Shown one piece after another: positions 16,914-26,036 of a stretch of 64,000 bases of DNA (its first letter is position 1; the number at the start of each line of letters is the position of its first letter). The stretch spans positions 76,767 to 140,766 of the forward strand of contig NZ_VTEI01000005.1 of assembly GCF_008180415.1 (NCBI RefSeq), in the 5' to 3' direction. This DNA is from Rossellomorea vietnamensis (GTDB lineage: Bacteria > Bacillota > Bacilli > Bacillales > Bacillaceae_B). Made by a program: the position numbers and the translations under genes. Under the pieces are notes generated by a model. It saw only the letters and a program-made list of their open reading frames with translations. It ran no database searches and was not told the origin of the DNA.

Positions 16914-17600
16914 ATGAGAGTTTTGTTGGTGGAGGATGATCGCACGATTGCTGCTGGTTTGGAGTATTCTCTTCGGCAGGAAGGCTATGATATGGTTCTT
17001 TGCCATGATGTGCAATCGGCGAAACTGGAGATACGTGACAGGCTGAATGATATAGATTTATGTTTGTTTGATTTGTCCCTGCCTGATGGAAGCGGGTATG
17101 ACCTTTGTGAATTGGTGAAGAAGCACGAGGACAAGCCTGTCATTTTTCTGACGGCATTTGATGATGAGGTCAATGTGGTGATGGGTCTGGACATGGGGGC
17201 CGATGATTATATTACAAAGCCATTCAGGGTCCGTGAACTGCTTTCGCGGATTAAATCAGTGCTGCGCCGTTACCATAAGCAGCCGGAACAGGCGAGAACC
17301 TACATAGATATTGAGAATATCCGGATTAACAGTTTGGAAGGAAAAGTATTCAAAAACGGAGAAGAGGTACTGTTGACTGCTCTGGAATACAGGCTGTTGA
17401 TGATTTTTGCCAATCATATCGGACAGGTTTTGACGCGAGCCCAGCTGCTTGACCGGATATGGGATGTGGCAGGTGATTTCGTGAACGACAATACCCTGAC
17501 TGTGTATATTAAGCGATTGCGGGAAAAGCTTGAAGACAATCCTCAAAGTCCTATGATCATCAGGACCGTCCGGGGCCTGGGCTACAAGGCAGGTCAATAA
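16914..17600 (+). CDS. OmpR-family response regulator
   Basis: A 228-residue regulator. Receiver domain residues 1-115 with the acidic pocket EDD, phospho-acceptor Asp53 in LCLFDLSLPDG, Thr in FLTAFDD and Lys in DYITKPF. C-terminal winged helix (about 130-228) with the TVYIKRLREKLEDNP recognition region and RTVRGLGYK end. Start taken at the ATG at 16914 where the conserved MRVLLVEDD begins, preceded by TTGGGGTG; an ATG at 16860 would add 18 poorly conserved residues. It overlaps functionally with the kinase 1 bp downstream and probably drives the ABC genes through direct repeats at 18661-18682. Confidence 0.92.
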   Translation: MRVLLVEDDRTIAAGLEYSLRQEGYDMVLCHDVQSAKLEIRDRLNDIDLCLFDLSLPDGSGYDLCELVKKHEDKPVIFLTAFDDEVNVVMGLDMGADDYITKPFRVRELLSRIKSVLRRYHKQPEQARTYIDIENIRINSLEGKVFKNGEEVLLTALEYRLLMIFANHIGQVLTRAQLLDRIWDVAGDFVNDNTLTVYIKRLREKLEDNPQSPMIIRTVRGLGYKAGQ

Positions 17601-17601
17601 T

Positions 17602-18609
17602 ATGTGGCGTAATAGGGAAATTCAATTATTTACTATAGTCATGATCCTGATAGCAGCGGTCTTCAGTGGAGCAGCAGCTTTCTTTCTTTCGGGCGCTGCT
17701 GCATTAGTAGTGCTGGCCGCCTCTGCCTTGCTTGTTGGCTGCAGTTTAATTTTCACGAAATGGAGATATCGTGAAATTGAAAAGCTCTCCGGATATTTAA
17801 GACGCATCAGCAATGGCGATTATGACTTGGATGTCCGGGACAATTACGAAGGAGAACTGAGTATTTTAAAAAGTGATATCTATAAAGTCACTTTAATGCT
17901 GTCAGAGCAGAGCTCCCATTTGGAACAGGATAAAATCAAATTAACGAATGCCATTTCGGATATCTCTCATCAATTGAAAACTCCGCTGACATCCATGACG
18001 GTGATGGCTGATTTGCTGAGTGATAAAAACCTGGAAGAGTCTAAACGAGATGAATTCACCAAGAATATAACAGTTCAATTGGAGAGGATTGAATGGCTGG
18101 TTTCTTCTCTTTTAAAAATATCGAGAATTGACGCCGGGACCGTAGTATTCAAGAAGAATGAAGTTCCTGTCCGCGATCTCATCGACAGGGCGGTACAGCC
18201 GGTGTCCATCCCTATGGATATCAAGGAGCAGGAAATTTTAAGAGAGGGAGATGACCATGTCACTTTTACTGGAGATCTCCATTGGACAGCAGAGGCATTG
18301 ATCAATATCTTGAAGAACTGCGTGGAGCATACTCCTAATGGCGGAAGGATAACCATCTCATACTCGGAGAATCCTCTTTTTACCGAAATAAGGGTGAAAG
18401 ATTCTGGGAAGGGAATTCCAAAAGAAGATCTTCCATATATCTTCCGGCGTTTTTATAAAGGGAGAAATGCAGGTGAAGATAGTGTAGGAATCGGCCTTGC
18501 GATGGCTTACAGCATCATTACCGGTCAGCAGGGGGATATCGAAGTCAGAAGCGAATCCGGTGTTGGATCTGAATTTATCATCAAATTTTACAGAACAGAA
18601 AGGGGATAG
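17602..18609 (+). CDS. Membrane sensor histidine kinase
   Basis: A 335-residue kinase with two closely spaced membrane helices (about residues 8-27 and 29-50) and almost no external loop, like intramembrane-sensing kinases that read the state of a partner ABC transporter. Then a HAMP-like linker, the H-box DISHQLKTPLTS (His123), N-box ILKNCVEHTPNG, and ATP-lid motifs VKDSGKGIPKEDL, FRRFYKG and GIGLAMA. Starts 1 bp after the regulator stop. The close regulator-kinase-ABC order suggests sensing of a cell-wall-active peptide or lipid, inferred from context. Confidence 0.92.
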   Translation: MWRNREIQLFTIVMILIAAVFSGAAAFFLSGAAALVVLAASALLVGCSLIFTKWRYREIEKLSGYLRRISNGDYDLDVRDNYEGELSILKSDIYKVTLMLSEQSSHLEQDKIKLTNAISDISHQLKTPLTSMTVMADLLSDKNLEESKRDEFTKNITVQLERIEWLVSSLLKISRIDAGTVVFKKNEVPVRDLIDRAVQPVSIPMDIKEQEILREGDDHVTFTGDLHWTAEALINILKNCVEHTPNGGRITISYSENPLFTEIRVKDSGKGIPKEDLPYIFRRFYKGRNAGEDSVGIGLAMAYSIITGQQGDIEVRSESGVGSEFIIKFYRTERG

Positions 18610-18660
18610 GCTCGTCCATTGAGGAGACGTACCTATCCTCTTAAGTGACTAAATTGTCAC

Positions 18661-18699
18661 TTTGAAAGTCACTTGAAAGTCATCTTAGGCAGATATACT
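18661..18699 (+). promoter_or_regulatory. 11-bp direct repeats and promoter for the ABC genes
   Basis: TTTGAAAGTCA (18661-18671) and CTTGAAAGTCA (18672-18682) are adjacent direct repeats with an 11-bp period, followed 11 bp later by TATACT at 18694-18699. OmpR-type regulators bind such head-to-tail repeats near the -35 region. TTGAAA at 18673-18678 could be the -35 box with a 15-bp spacer. Confidence 0.6.
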
Positions 18700-18731
18700 G
18701 AGGTCAACACTTAAAATATGGAGGGTTTACG

Positions 18732-19415
18732 ATGAGTATATTACAAATAGAAAATCTGTCTAAGGTTTACGGCAAGGGAGAAACAGCGGTAAAGGCATTG
18801 GATGATGTATCGTTTTCAGTGAAGAAAGGGGAGTTTGTCGCCATCATCGGTCCATCCGGTTCTGGTAAATCCACTTTGCTTCATTTACTCGGCGGGGTGG
18901 ACAGGCCAAGCACAGGAAAGGTATTGGTCGATAACACGGATATTTATCAACTTAACGAAACACAGCTGGCGATATTCAGGCGCAGGCAGATTGGCTTAAT
19001 CTATCAATTTTATAACTTGATACCGATCCTGACTGTTGAAGAAAACATGACGCTGCCGATGCTTCTGGACGAACACAAAGTGGATCAAAAGCAGTTCAAT
19101 GACATTGCCTCCACTCTTGGTTTAACCAACCGCCTGAGTCACCTTCCCAACCAGCTTTCCGGCGGCCAGCAGCAGCGTGTATCAATCGGCAGGGCACTAA
19201 TCAGCAATCCGGCGATCATACTGGCAGATGAACCGACAGGCAACCTCGACAGTAAAAACAGCAATGAAATCATGGAACTTTTAAAAATGTTCAATAAGAC
19301 ATATAACCAGACATTGATCGTCATCACCCACGATGAACGGATTGCCCTGCAGGCCGACCGCGTAATTGAAATCAACGATGGAAAAGTCGCCAAGGACGAG
19401 GTGATCCGTCCATGA
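18732..19415 (+). CDS. ABC transporter ATPase (MacB/LolD type)
   Basis: A 227-residue nucleotide-binding subunit. Walker [10 protein letters not shown] near residues 40-48, Q-loop YQFYNLIP, signature [15 protein letters not shown], Walker [13 protein letters not shown] and the switch His in VITHD. The FYNL and EPTGNLDS context is typical of the MacB/LolD/BceA group that works with FtsX-like permeases. ATG at 18732 follows GGAGGG. Its end overlaps the permease gene by 4 bp (ATGA), so the two are translationally coupled. Confidence 0.93.
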   Translation: MSILQIENLSKVYGKGETAVKALDDVSFSVKKGEFVAIIGPSGSGKSTLLHLLGGVDRPSTGKVLVDNTDIYQLNETQLAIFRRRQIGLIYQFYNLIPILTVEENMTLPMLLDEHKVDQKQFNDIASTLGLTNRLSHLPNQLSGGQQQRVSIGRALISNPAIILADEPTGNLDSKNSNEIMELLKMFNKTYNQTLIVITHDERIALQADRVIEINDGKVAKDEVIRP

Positions 19416-21997
19416 ACATCATCAATAAACTGACATTGAGGCATTTGAAGGAAAACAAGAGAAGAACACTCGTAACGATCATTGGTGTCATCATCTCAGT
19501 TGCAATGGTGACCGCAGTCGCTACGCTCGGTGTCTCATTTCTTGATCTGCTTCAGAGGCAGTCCATTGCAGACAATGGTGAGTGGCATGTTCAATATAAA
19601 AATGTCACTAGCGAACAAGTTGAAGAGATACAAGAGGATGAGAATACTAAAGACTTGATTCTATCTAATGACGTTGGATACGCGAAGCTGGAAGGGGCAG
19701 AAGACACAGACAAGCCCTATCTATTTTTTAAAGCATATAACTCCCAAGGAATGGAACAGTTTCCGATTGAATTAAGCAGCGGCCGGCTTCCCCAAGCTGA
19801 AGATGAAGTTGTCATTTCTGAAGAAATAGCTGCAGACACTGGAATTGAATATAAAATCGGCGATGAAATGACTGTAAATATCGGTAATAGGCTCTTGGGA
19901 GGCGAGAGTGAACCCTTGTCACAGGATTATTCGATTCAGAGGGATGAGAACGGAATTAGTGAAACTCTGGAAGTAACCTCCACGGAAACCTTCACAGTTG
20001 TTGGAACAATCGAAATGCCAACCTGGGAAAATTCATGGTCACCAGGGTATACAGTAATTAATTATATTGACGCTGAAAATTTAGGGCAATCTTCAGAAGC
20101 TGATGCCATTGTCGTGTTAGATGAAATAAACGGTTCACTATTCGAACAGGCTCAAAAACTGGCGGAGCAAATTGGTGTTGAGAAAATCGGGTTCAATGAT
20201 GAGCTTTTACGTTTCTATGGTGTAACAGATAGTGGAAATCTGAGAACAACCATGTTCTCCTTGGCAGGCATTATTATTGCGGTGATCATTATTGGATCGG
20301 TATCGCTGATTTATAATGCGTTCGCGATCAGTGTTTCTGAGAGAGCTAGGCATTTGGGGATGCTTTCCAGTGTTGGGGCGACCAAGAAGCAAAAGAGAAA
20401 CTCGGTCTTTTTTGAAGGTGCAGTAATCGGGCTTATCAGTATTCCGATTGGAGTCTTGGCTGGTGTAGGCGGTATTGCGTTGACATTCATGTTCATCAAC
20501 TCTTTTTTAGAAGAGGCATTAGGGACAACGGAAAAGCTTGTAGTTGTAGTAACACCATCCTCCATTTTCGCAGCCTGCTTAATCTCGATATGCACTATTT
20601 TTATCTCTACCTACGTGCCGGCACGAAAGGCATCAAGAGTTTCTGCGATTGATGCGATCCGCCAGACACAGGATATTAAATTATCACGGAAAACAGTTAA
20701 AACATCCAAGCTCTTAAGGAAAATATTCGGCTTGGAAGCTGAAATCGGGATGAAAAATGTCAAAAGGAATAAAAAGAGATACTATGCCACTCTCTTTTCG
20801 CTTGTCATCAGTATTATTCTTTTCCTATCTGTTTCATTTTTTACAGATAATTTAAGCAGGTCGGTTGAGATGTCACAAATGAATATTGACTACGATATTT
20901 TGGTGGCAGGAAGCAAAGGGGATACATCCCTATTAGAACCTTTAGTGGACTTGGAAGCTGTGACGGATTATAGTATCCAAAAAAAAGTCCAGCTAACATC
21001 ATTGGTCGAAGAGGATAAATTTCCTGAAGCATTGAAAGAATTGATTAAGCAGGATGAGCAAATTGAACTACAGGACGGAAAGTACCAATACTACATCAAT
21101 CTGTATGGATTGAATGAAGAGAGTTTTAAAAAGTATGCCGAAAAAGTTGGGACGGATGAGGCAGCTTATAGGAATTCAGAGGATCCCAAGGCAATTATTA
21201 TAGAGGATTTAGCCTATCAGGACTTTGCAACTTCCAGGTTTATTGAAACAGCCTCTATAAATGCAAATCCTGGAGATTCAATTGAACTCCTCTTTACGAA
21301 TTATGAAACAAACGAAGTCACCTCATTAGGAAATGTTGAGATCGGAGCAATGACAGGAGAAATGCCTACGGGCAGCAATACAGCAGGCCTCGGCGGATTG
21401 GATATTGTCGTGCCAATGGAGACGCTGGAAAGTATCGTAAAAGATCAGGCGCTGGATCAAGTGGACGCCAGCCTTTACCTTAACAGCAGTGATGCTGATA
21501 AAACCCAGGAAGCACTAGAAGAAGTTGCCCCCTCTTCACTTTATATTTACAATGTTGTACAAAATAGAGAACGTGAACAGCAGTTGATTATGTTTTTATC
21601 TGTCTTTACCTACGGGTTTATCGCGTTAATTTCATTAATTTCGATAGCTAATATCTTTAACACTATTTCTACCAGCATTTCACTGAGAAAAAGAGAATTT
21701 GCGATGCTGAAGTCAGTCGGCATGACGCCGAAGGGATTTAACAAAATGATCAATTACGAGAGTATCTTCTATGGAGTGAATGCGCTGTTGTATGGTTTGC
21801 CGATAAGCTTCGTAATCATGTACCTGATACATCTCTCAGTAAGAGAAACCTTTGAATATGGGTTCAGTGTCCCATGGCTGGATATACTGTTTGTAGTAGC
21901 AGCGATTTTCCTCATCGTCAGCTCGGCCATGCTGTATTCTATCTCCAAAATCAAGAAGCAGAACATCATCGAAGGATTGAAGCAAGAGAATATCTGA
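19412..21997 (+). CDS. FtsX-type ABC permease, two-domain
   Basis: An 861-residue permease with duplicated architecture: an N-terminal helix (about 18-40), a roughly 230-residue extracytoplasmic MacB-PCD-like domain, three helices of the first FtsX domain (about 280-410, with [19 protein letters not shown]), a fifth helix near 460, a second external domain (about 485-715) and a second FtsX domain ([19 protein letters not shown]). This is a LolCE/MacB-like mechanotransmission transporter rather than the single-ECD BceB form. With its ATPase and the two-component pair it forms a four-gene unit that likely removes or shields against an envelope-active compound. The substrate is unknown. Confidence 0.9.
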   Translation: MNIINKLTLRHLKENKRRTLVTIIGVIISVAMVTAVATLGVSFLDLLQRQSIADNGEWHVQYKNVTSEQVEEIQEDENTKDLILSNDVGYAKLEGAEDTDKPYLFFKAYNSQGMEQFPIELSSGRLPQAEDEVVISEEIAADTGIEYKIGDEMTVNIGNRLLGGESEPLSQDYSIQRDENGISETLEVTSTETFTVVGTIEMPTWENSWSPGYTVINYIDAENLGQSSEADAIVVLDEINGSLFEQAQKLAEQIGVEKIGFNDELLRFYGVTDSGNLRTTMFSLAGIIIAVIIIGSVSLIYNAFAISVSERARHLGMLSSVGATKKQKRNSVFFEGAVIGLISIPIGVLAGVGGIALTFMFINSFLEEALGTTEKLVVVVTPSSIFAACLISICTIFISTYVPARKASRVSAIDAIRQTQDIKLSRKTVKTSKLLRKIFGLEAEIGMKNVKRNKKRYYATLFSLVISIILFLSVSFFTDNLSRSVEMSQMNIDYDILVAGSKGDTSLLEPLVDLEAVTDYSIQKKVQLTSLVEEDKFPEALKELIKQDEQIELQDGKYQYYINLYGLNEESFKKYAEKVGTDEAAYRNSEDPKAIIIEDLAYQDFATSRFIETASINANPGDSIELLFTNYETNEVTSLGNVEIGAMTGEMPTGSNTAGLGGLDIVVPMETLESIVKDQALDQVDASLYLNSSDADKTQEALEEVAPSSLYIYNVVQNREREQQLIMFLSVFTYGFIALISLISIANIFNTISTSISLRKREFAMLKSVGMTPKGFNKMINYESIFYGVNALLYGLPISFVIMYLIHLSVRETFEYGFSVPWLDILFVVAAIFLIVSSAMLYSISKIKKQNIIEGLKQENI

Positions 21998-22009
21998 ATG
22001 ATAGACAGG

Positions 22010-22041
22010 GATGGGGCGACAAAAGCACCCATCTCTTTTTT
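22010..22041 (+). terminator. Terminator of the two-component/ABC operon
   Basis: GATGGG at 22010-22015 and CCCATC at 22028-22033 form a stem with a GC extension, followed by TCTTTTTTA. Confidence 0.7.
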
Positions 22042-22149
22042 ATTGGCTGTTTTCTCAAAGATTGTTGTTTTTCACATAATTATTTCATTTGTATGTTTTG
22101 AATTTTCTGGTAGAATTATTAAAACTGACAATAATAGGAGTGAAAAAGA

Positions 22150-22701
22150 ATGAAAGTGGAGTATTTTATAGGAATTGTCCCACCAGAAGAATATTTAGAA
22201 CGAATTGAGCATTTTCAAAGTAAATGGATTAAACAATCGGGTGTAGAACCTCATATAACTTTGAAAGCACAAGGAGGACTAACTCCAGATAAAAAATGGA
22301 TAGACAAAGTGCAGAAAGTGTGTGAAACTTTCAAACCTTTTCAAGTGTCATTAGATAAGCCAAAGTATTTCGGTGATAACATTTTATATTTGAGTGTTAA
22401 CTCAAATAATTTACCAAAATTGCATCAAGAAATAGTGCAAGAGATTTCACCGTCAGAAGACTTAATAAAACAGTATTATGAACTTGATGCCTTTGTACCT
22501 CACTTGACTCTTGGAAAAGAACAATACGGTGGAAACATTTCTACTGGACTCTCTAAAAAGGAACTAAAAGAAATGGAAAGATTAGCGGGCAAAGAATTGA
22601 CACCATATCCCCATTTTGAAGTGAACTTTATTAGAGTATATGAACTAAACATTGAAAAGCAAAGATATGAAAAGTATTCCGATATCTCTTTAAACAATTG
22701 A
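22150..22701 (+). CDS. 2H phosphoesterase / 2'-5' RNA ligase-like protein
   Basis: A 183-residue cytoplasmic protein of the LigT/2H phosphoesterase superfamily. The two hallmark HxT motifs are present as EPHITL (near residue 35) and VPHLTL (near residue 117), on equivalent strands of the duplicated fold. Members hydrolyse or form 2'-5' phosphodiester or cyclic phosphate bonds in RNA. ATG at 22150 follows AATAGGAGTG. It is a single-gene unit, ending in a terminator that overlaps its stop codon. Confidence 0.87.
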   Translation: MKVEYFIGIVPPEEYLERIEHFQSKWIKQSGVEPHITLKAQGGLTPDKKWIDKVQKVCETFKPFQVSLDKPKYFGDNILYLSVNSNNLPKLHQEIVQEISPSEDLIKQYYELDAFVPHLTLGKEQYGGNISTGLSKKELKEMERLAGKELTPYPHFEVNFIRVYELNIEKQRYEKYSDISLNN

Positions 22702-22726
22702 CCTCACTGTATTGAGGTCTTTTTTA
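22700..22726 (+). terminator. Terminator overlapping the stop of the 2H gene
   Basis: GACCTCA (22700-22706) and TTGAGGTC (22712-22719) form the stem, followed by TTTTTT. The stem begins within the TGA stop codon. Confidence 0.85.
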
Positions 22727-23052
22727 TGCACTTCTCAACATTTCAACGGTTGTATAATTGGATTTCTGACACGCTGAAATTAGCATTTGCTGAACACGCT
22801 TATCAAATGCTAAGTTCTTCCCTAATTCAAGCCAACGGAACCAATAGAGGTTAGTTGTCCAAATAATGCGTTCCCACACCTTGGAAACGCTCCAACCACC
22901 CTTTTAAGCGATTGTGGAAATTATTAACGTGTTGTATATGATAAATCCCCTTCTTCACTCGCTGTTTTTGGCGTTCACTAACTGTTTCGTGCAAGAGACC
23001 TTTGAGTTTTTGCTGATGTTATGCTAGAGTCGCTTTGTGATGTTCCGATTTT
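22724..23052 (-). mobile_element. IS1595-family transposase remnant
   Basis: Decayed C-terminal third of an IS1595 (ISXO2-like) transposase. Reading the minus strand gives HETVSERQKQRVKKGIYHIQ, then HVNNFHNRLKGWLERFQGVG and, after a one-base frameshift, YWFRWLELGKNLAFDK with a stop at 22724-22726. The segment HVNxxHxRLKxWxxRFxGVxxxYLxNYLxWF is characteristic of the family. An in-frame TAG lies upstream (about 23022), and the N-terminal zinc ribbon and catalytic core are not recognisable. No terminal repeats were found. It is the only IS trace seen in the window. Confidence 0.72.
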
Positions 23053-23354
23053 ATATTCTACCAGCTGTGAAGAATAAAAGTATTTTAAAGTAGGACAAGG
23101 ACTGTCTTGTTCTGCTTTTTTTTCAAACATATCTACATACAATAATCTGTAGAAAGACATGGGAAAATCCATTCCACCCCTCTAATGATTGTTATTTATG
23201 GTAAAATTAGTAATGGTCACACTAATGTGCTTTGATGAGGTAACCGCATGGCTATGTTCATCTTCTTGCGCTCTCCAGTAGCTCCTTAAGCTATTTTAAA
23301 TGTCAATATAATGATTTTTACTACACTTGTAACATATAAAAAGGGGGATTAACC
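23053..23354. other. Intergenic region, no clear feature
   Basis: About 300 bp between the IS remnant and the lipoprotein gene. A minus-strand open frame at 22978-23172 partly overlaps the transposase remnant in another frame and shows no family motif. I see no hairpin with a T-run and no strong promoter. Confidence 0.4.
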
Positions 23355-23750
23355 ATGAAACTTAAACTTATTATCTCTTCATTGGCAATAACTTTTACCT
23401 TAGCTGGATGCACCCAGCCTGAACAAAAGCAGGAAATAGCCGTTGAAAAAATAGAAGAGGGAGAAGTTGTCGAAACGGTCCATACAATTACAAGCCAGGA
23501 GGAAATCGAAAGCCTTATGGCGACACTGGAAAACGAAAAGTGGACGAAAGTTGATCTCTACGCGGGAACAGACTTTATGTTTAGCGTTGACAATAAGAAA
23601 GTCGACGTCCATATTCACTCTAAAAACAACTCGATCGAAATGTTCAGGCCGAGTGCTGATGGTAATGAAAGAGCGGTCATCCTGCACGAAGAAGCAGAAG
23701 TGTTCTATGAATTGCTGACAGGAGATTCTATAGAGAACTTTGAAGGATAA
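23355..23750 (+). CDS. Small lipoprotein, unknown
   Basis: A 131-residue lipoprotein: signal peptide MKLKLIISSLAITFTLAGC with lipobox LAGC at residues 16-19, an acidic linker, then a compact domain with alternating strands (ESLMATLENEKWTKVDLY, FMFSVDNKKVDVHIH). ATG at 23355 after AAGGGGGA. It should be anchored on the outer face of the membrane. No family recognised. The next gene starts about 77 bp later on the same strand. Confidence 0.75.
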   Translation: MKLKLIISSLAITFTLAGCTQPEQKQEIAVEKIEEGEVVETVHTITSQEEIESLMATLENEKWTKVDLYAGTDFMFSVDNKKVDVHIHSKNNSIEMFRPSADGNERAVILHEEAEVFYELLTGDSIENFEG

Positions 23751-23827
23751 AATTAGTAAACATCTGATGTTTTTGACTGCATTTGAACCTACTAACGTTT
23801 AACTCAAAATCTAAACAAAAGGAGCTG

Positions 23828-24022
23828 ATGGTCATAAGTAAACATAGCACCAAGGGCAAAGTACTCTTCTTGATTGGCTTTCTGTTATTTATACTAGGAT
23901 TCTTATTTAATAACAGGATTAGCCCGATCCAAGATGCTCCCGAACAATTTAGCGACTATTCACTTCCTGCCATTATCTTCGGTATAGTAATAATTATCTC
24001 TTCTAATTTTTTCAAAAAATAA
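23828..24022 (+). CDS. Small two-helix membrane protein
   Basis: About 64 residues with two hydrophobic helices (KVLFLIGFLLFILGFLF and AIIFGIVIIISSNFF) around a short polar loop. The start is uncertain: the ATG at 23828 is only 3 bases after AAGGAG, while an in-frame TTG at 23783 has no ribosome site. Unknown function; located between two lipoprotein/DUF3885 units on the same strand. Confidence 0.5.
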   Translation: MVISKHSTKGKVLFLIGFLLFILGFLFNNRISPIQDAPEQFSDYSLPAIIFGIVIIISSNFFKK

Positions 24023-24053
24023 CGGAAAGTGCGGAAAGCATGGTGGGGAATTG

Positions 24054-24686
24054 ATGAGATTAACCGAATACCTTCAAACTACTTTTCCGGGACTTGTTTT
24101 AAAACCAGGATGTTTCCACCAATGGAAATATGGCTTGCATGTTGAACTAGGCAGGGATCACTATCCATACAAGGAAAATGGCGCTCTGAATCTAACATAC
24201 TTTGAAAAAGAATACCAGCAGTCATTGAGCATCTTTCACTTATTGTTTCATGAGAAGGATGAAATGTTTCTCGTCAGCAACATCTATGGCACTCAAAAAA
24301 GCAGGATTAAACTGAAAGCGAAAATCTTTGATCGTTATTTGAAAGGTAAAGAAATGAGGTATAAGGTGGAACTGGATACGCTGCCCATTTGGAACCTAGA
24401 TGAACCCGCTTCATTTCACATTTCACAGTTTTCAGTAAAATGCCTAAAAAAAGATCTGGCTTATCCTCTCCTGATTAAAGCCGCATGCAATGAGGATTTT
24501 CCATTGAAGCCGAGATTTGGAAAAGGGAATCGTCCTTATTATCCGGATGTATATTTCATTAATGTCACCAGGAATCTAATCTTTTTTATCTACGATGATA
24601 GGGGATGCGAAATTTTTGCAGCCGACCTTCAATCCCTCCATTCCTTAAAAGAAGAATTTGAGCAAAAGGGGATCTTGCAGCCATGA
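24054..24686 (+). CDS. DUF3885 domain protein
   Basis: A 210-residue soluble protein. The beginning (HQWKYGLHVELGRD) and the end (PYYPDVYFINVTRNLIFFIYDDRGCEIFA) fit DUF3885, a family of unknown function common in Bacillus. The conserved DVYF..N....IYDDRG segment is at the C-terminus. ATG at 24054 (or TTG at 24051) follows GGTGGGG. The last 4 bp overlap the start of the downstream lipoprotein gene, so the two are coupled. Confidence 0.72.
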   Translation: MRLTEYLQTTFPGLVLKPGCFHQWKYGLHVELGRDHYPYKENGALNLTYFEKEYQQSLSIFHLLFHEKDEMFLVSNIYGTQKSRIKLKAKIFDRYLKGKEMRYKVELDTLPIWNLDEPASFHISQFSVKCLKKDLAYPLLIKAACNEDFPLKPRFGKGNRPYYPDVYFINVTRNLIFFIYDDRGCEIFAADLQSLHSLKEEFEQKGILQP

Positions 24687-25144
24687 AACTACTATATAGT
24701 ATCCTGCTGATTTTTCTTCTTATCATTTCCAGCGGGTGTCAGCAAAATGATCCTGCCGTTACCGATTCCATAACCTCCACAATTGCCAAAGAGTATCTTG
24801 AACAAGAAGGATATGAAGTTTTATCTTATGAAAAGCTCCAAGAAAGTTATACCCTCACAAAAAAGAAACTGGAAACATTGCCTTATCAATTTTATTGGAT
24901 GATGCCCGGAAATGATCCGTATCCTCATATCGGAAAAACAGTCGATGTGGAAAAATTCCTTGTTCGAAATCACCCACTGGATGACTGGGAGTGCTGTGGA
25001 GGCATTAAAGCCAAAGGGAAGGTGTATACCTATGTGTATGTTGTGGAAGGCAAGGTGATAGGAGGAACCTCATTTCCATATGGAGCCGAAAACAGTGACT
25101 TAGGGGGAGGCTACTGGTCATTGGACGGAAGGACAGATGAATGA
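24683..25144 (+). CDS. Lipoprotein coupled to DUF3885 gene
   Basis: A 153-residue lipoprotein with signal peptide and lipobox ISSGC, followed by a helical segment and a globular part containing PYPHIGKTVDVEKFLVRNHP, DDWECCGGIKAKGKVYTYVY and VIGGTSFPYG. Overlaps the DUF3885 gene by 4 bp (ATGA). Sequence is coherent with small secreted Bacillus proteins, but I cannot assign a family. Coupling suggests that the soluble DUF3885 protein and this surface protein act together. Confidence 0.7.
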   Translation: MKLLYSILLIFLLIISSGCQQNDPAVTDSITSTIAKEYLEQEGYEVLSYEKLQESYTLTKKKLETLPYQFYWMMPGNDPYPHIGKTVDVEKFLVRNHPLDDWECCGGIKAKGKVYTYVYVVEGKVIGGTSFPYGAENSDLGGGYWSLDGRTDE

Positions 25145-25220
25145 CTGAGTATCCATCAAGCAATGCAGAAGATTTTGGATTGCCGAAAGCGGTAAAGTTG
25201 ATAAAGAAAGGGGAAAATCA

Positions 25221-25781
25221 ATGAATCAATTATTGTTAATAATCGATGCGCAGCAGGACTTAATAGAAGGAAATGGAGATGAACAGCCGGTTTTTAAGAA
25301 GGAAAGGCTAGTAGAAACGATTAACCTCGTCATAACTAAAGCTTCAAACTCCCATATTCCGGTTGTTTTTGTAAGAGACCTGGATGTAGGACAAGGAACT
25401 GGAAAAGGTTTTCAGATTCATGAGGACATAAATGTACCAGAAAACAGCCTGGTTTTTGATAAATCTGCGACCAATTCGTTTCATGGTACAGGGTTAATGG
25501 AACATTTGAAATCGCTTGAAACACAGCATATCGTCATAATGGGCTGCGCCACACAGCATTGTATCGATACTGCTGTCAGAACAGCAACGATCAATGGCTT
25601 GGATGTTACCCTCGTGGAAGATGGACATTCCACACCTGATAGTAAAAGTTTAAGTGCCGAACAGATCATTCAGCATCACAATGAAACGCTGCATGGCCAT
25701 TACAATGTGGAGAATTTTTCAATAGTCAGGAACTCTGAGGAAGATTTATTCACGCCGGCCCATGATTCTTATAGGGAGTAG
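25221..25781 (+). CDS. Isochorismatase-family cysteine hydrolase
   Basis: A 186-residue hydrolase of the isochorismatase/nicotinamidase fold. The catalytic triad is visible: Asp9 in LLLIIDAQQD, Lys81 in FDKSATNSF and Cys114 in MGCATQHCIDTAVRTA, with the usual cis-peptide VxxGCAT region before it. Members hydrolyse amides such as nicotinamide, ureido compounds or isochorismate, and this short form cannot be assigned a substrate. ATG at 25221 after AAAGGGGA. A truncated copy of the dispersed MITE-like element begins 37 bp after its stop. Confidence 0.9.
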   Translation: MNQLLLIIDAQQDLIEGNGDEQPVFKKERLVETINLVITKASNSHIPVVFVRDLDVGQGTGKGFQIHEDINVPENSLVFDKSATNSFHGTGLMEHLKSLETQHIVIMGCATQHCIDTAVRTATINGLDVTLVEDGHSTPDSKSLSAEQIIQHHNETLHGHYNVENFSIVRNSEEDLFTPAHDSYRE

Positions 25782-25817
25782 AGCTATGTCCTGTGAAAGG
25801 CCATTTTTCTAATTAAA

Positions 25818-25925
25818 GTCTGTTTTCGCATATATTGGTGCTTTCGGATATTCCTGGTACAAAGAGTATTAACTCTAACCGAGTGTCTAAGTTTAACAAG
25901 CTGGTCTTATAGAGATCAAACTCCT
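25818..25925 (+). repeat. MITE-like element, truncated copy A
   Basis: Left half of the element also seen at 40957-41131. Shared blocks include CTGTTTTCGCATA, ATTG(T/G)TGCTTTCGGATAT and AAGAGT(A/T)TTA(A/T)CTCT. The right end with ATAGCAACAAAG is missing. Confidence 0.7.
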
Positions 25926-25960
25926 TGAAAGACTGCTGTAGTTATGTAAAATAGAGAAAA

Positions 25961-25993
25961 GAACAAAACGCTTGGATTTATAATCCAAGCGTT
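25961..25993 (-). terminator. Terminator of the GAF-STAS gene
   Basis: AACGCTTGGATT (25967-25978) and AATCCAAGCGTT (25982-25993) form a perfect 12-bp stem with a TAT loop. On the minus strand it is followed by TTGTTCTTTTC, placing it after the stop at 26037. Confidence 0.8.
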
Positions 25994-26036
25994 CGTTATG
26001 TCTGTTAGTAACTGCCTATAGAGAGAAAGTGCATAA

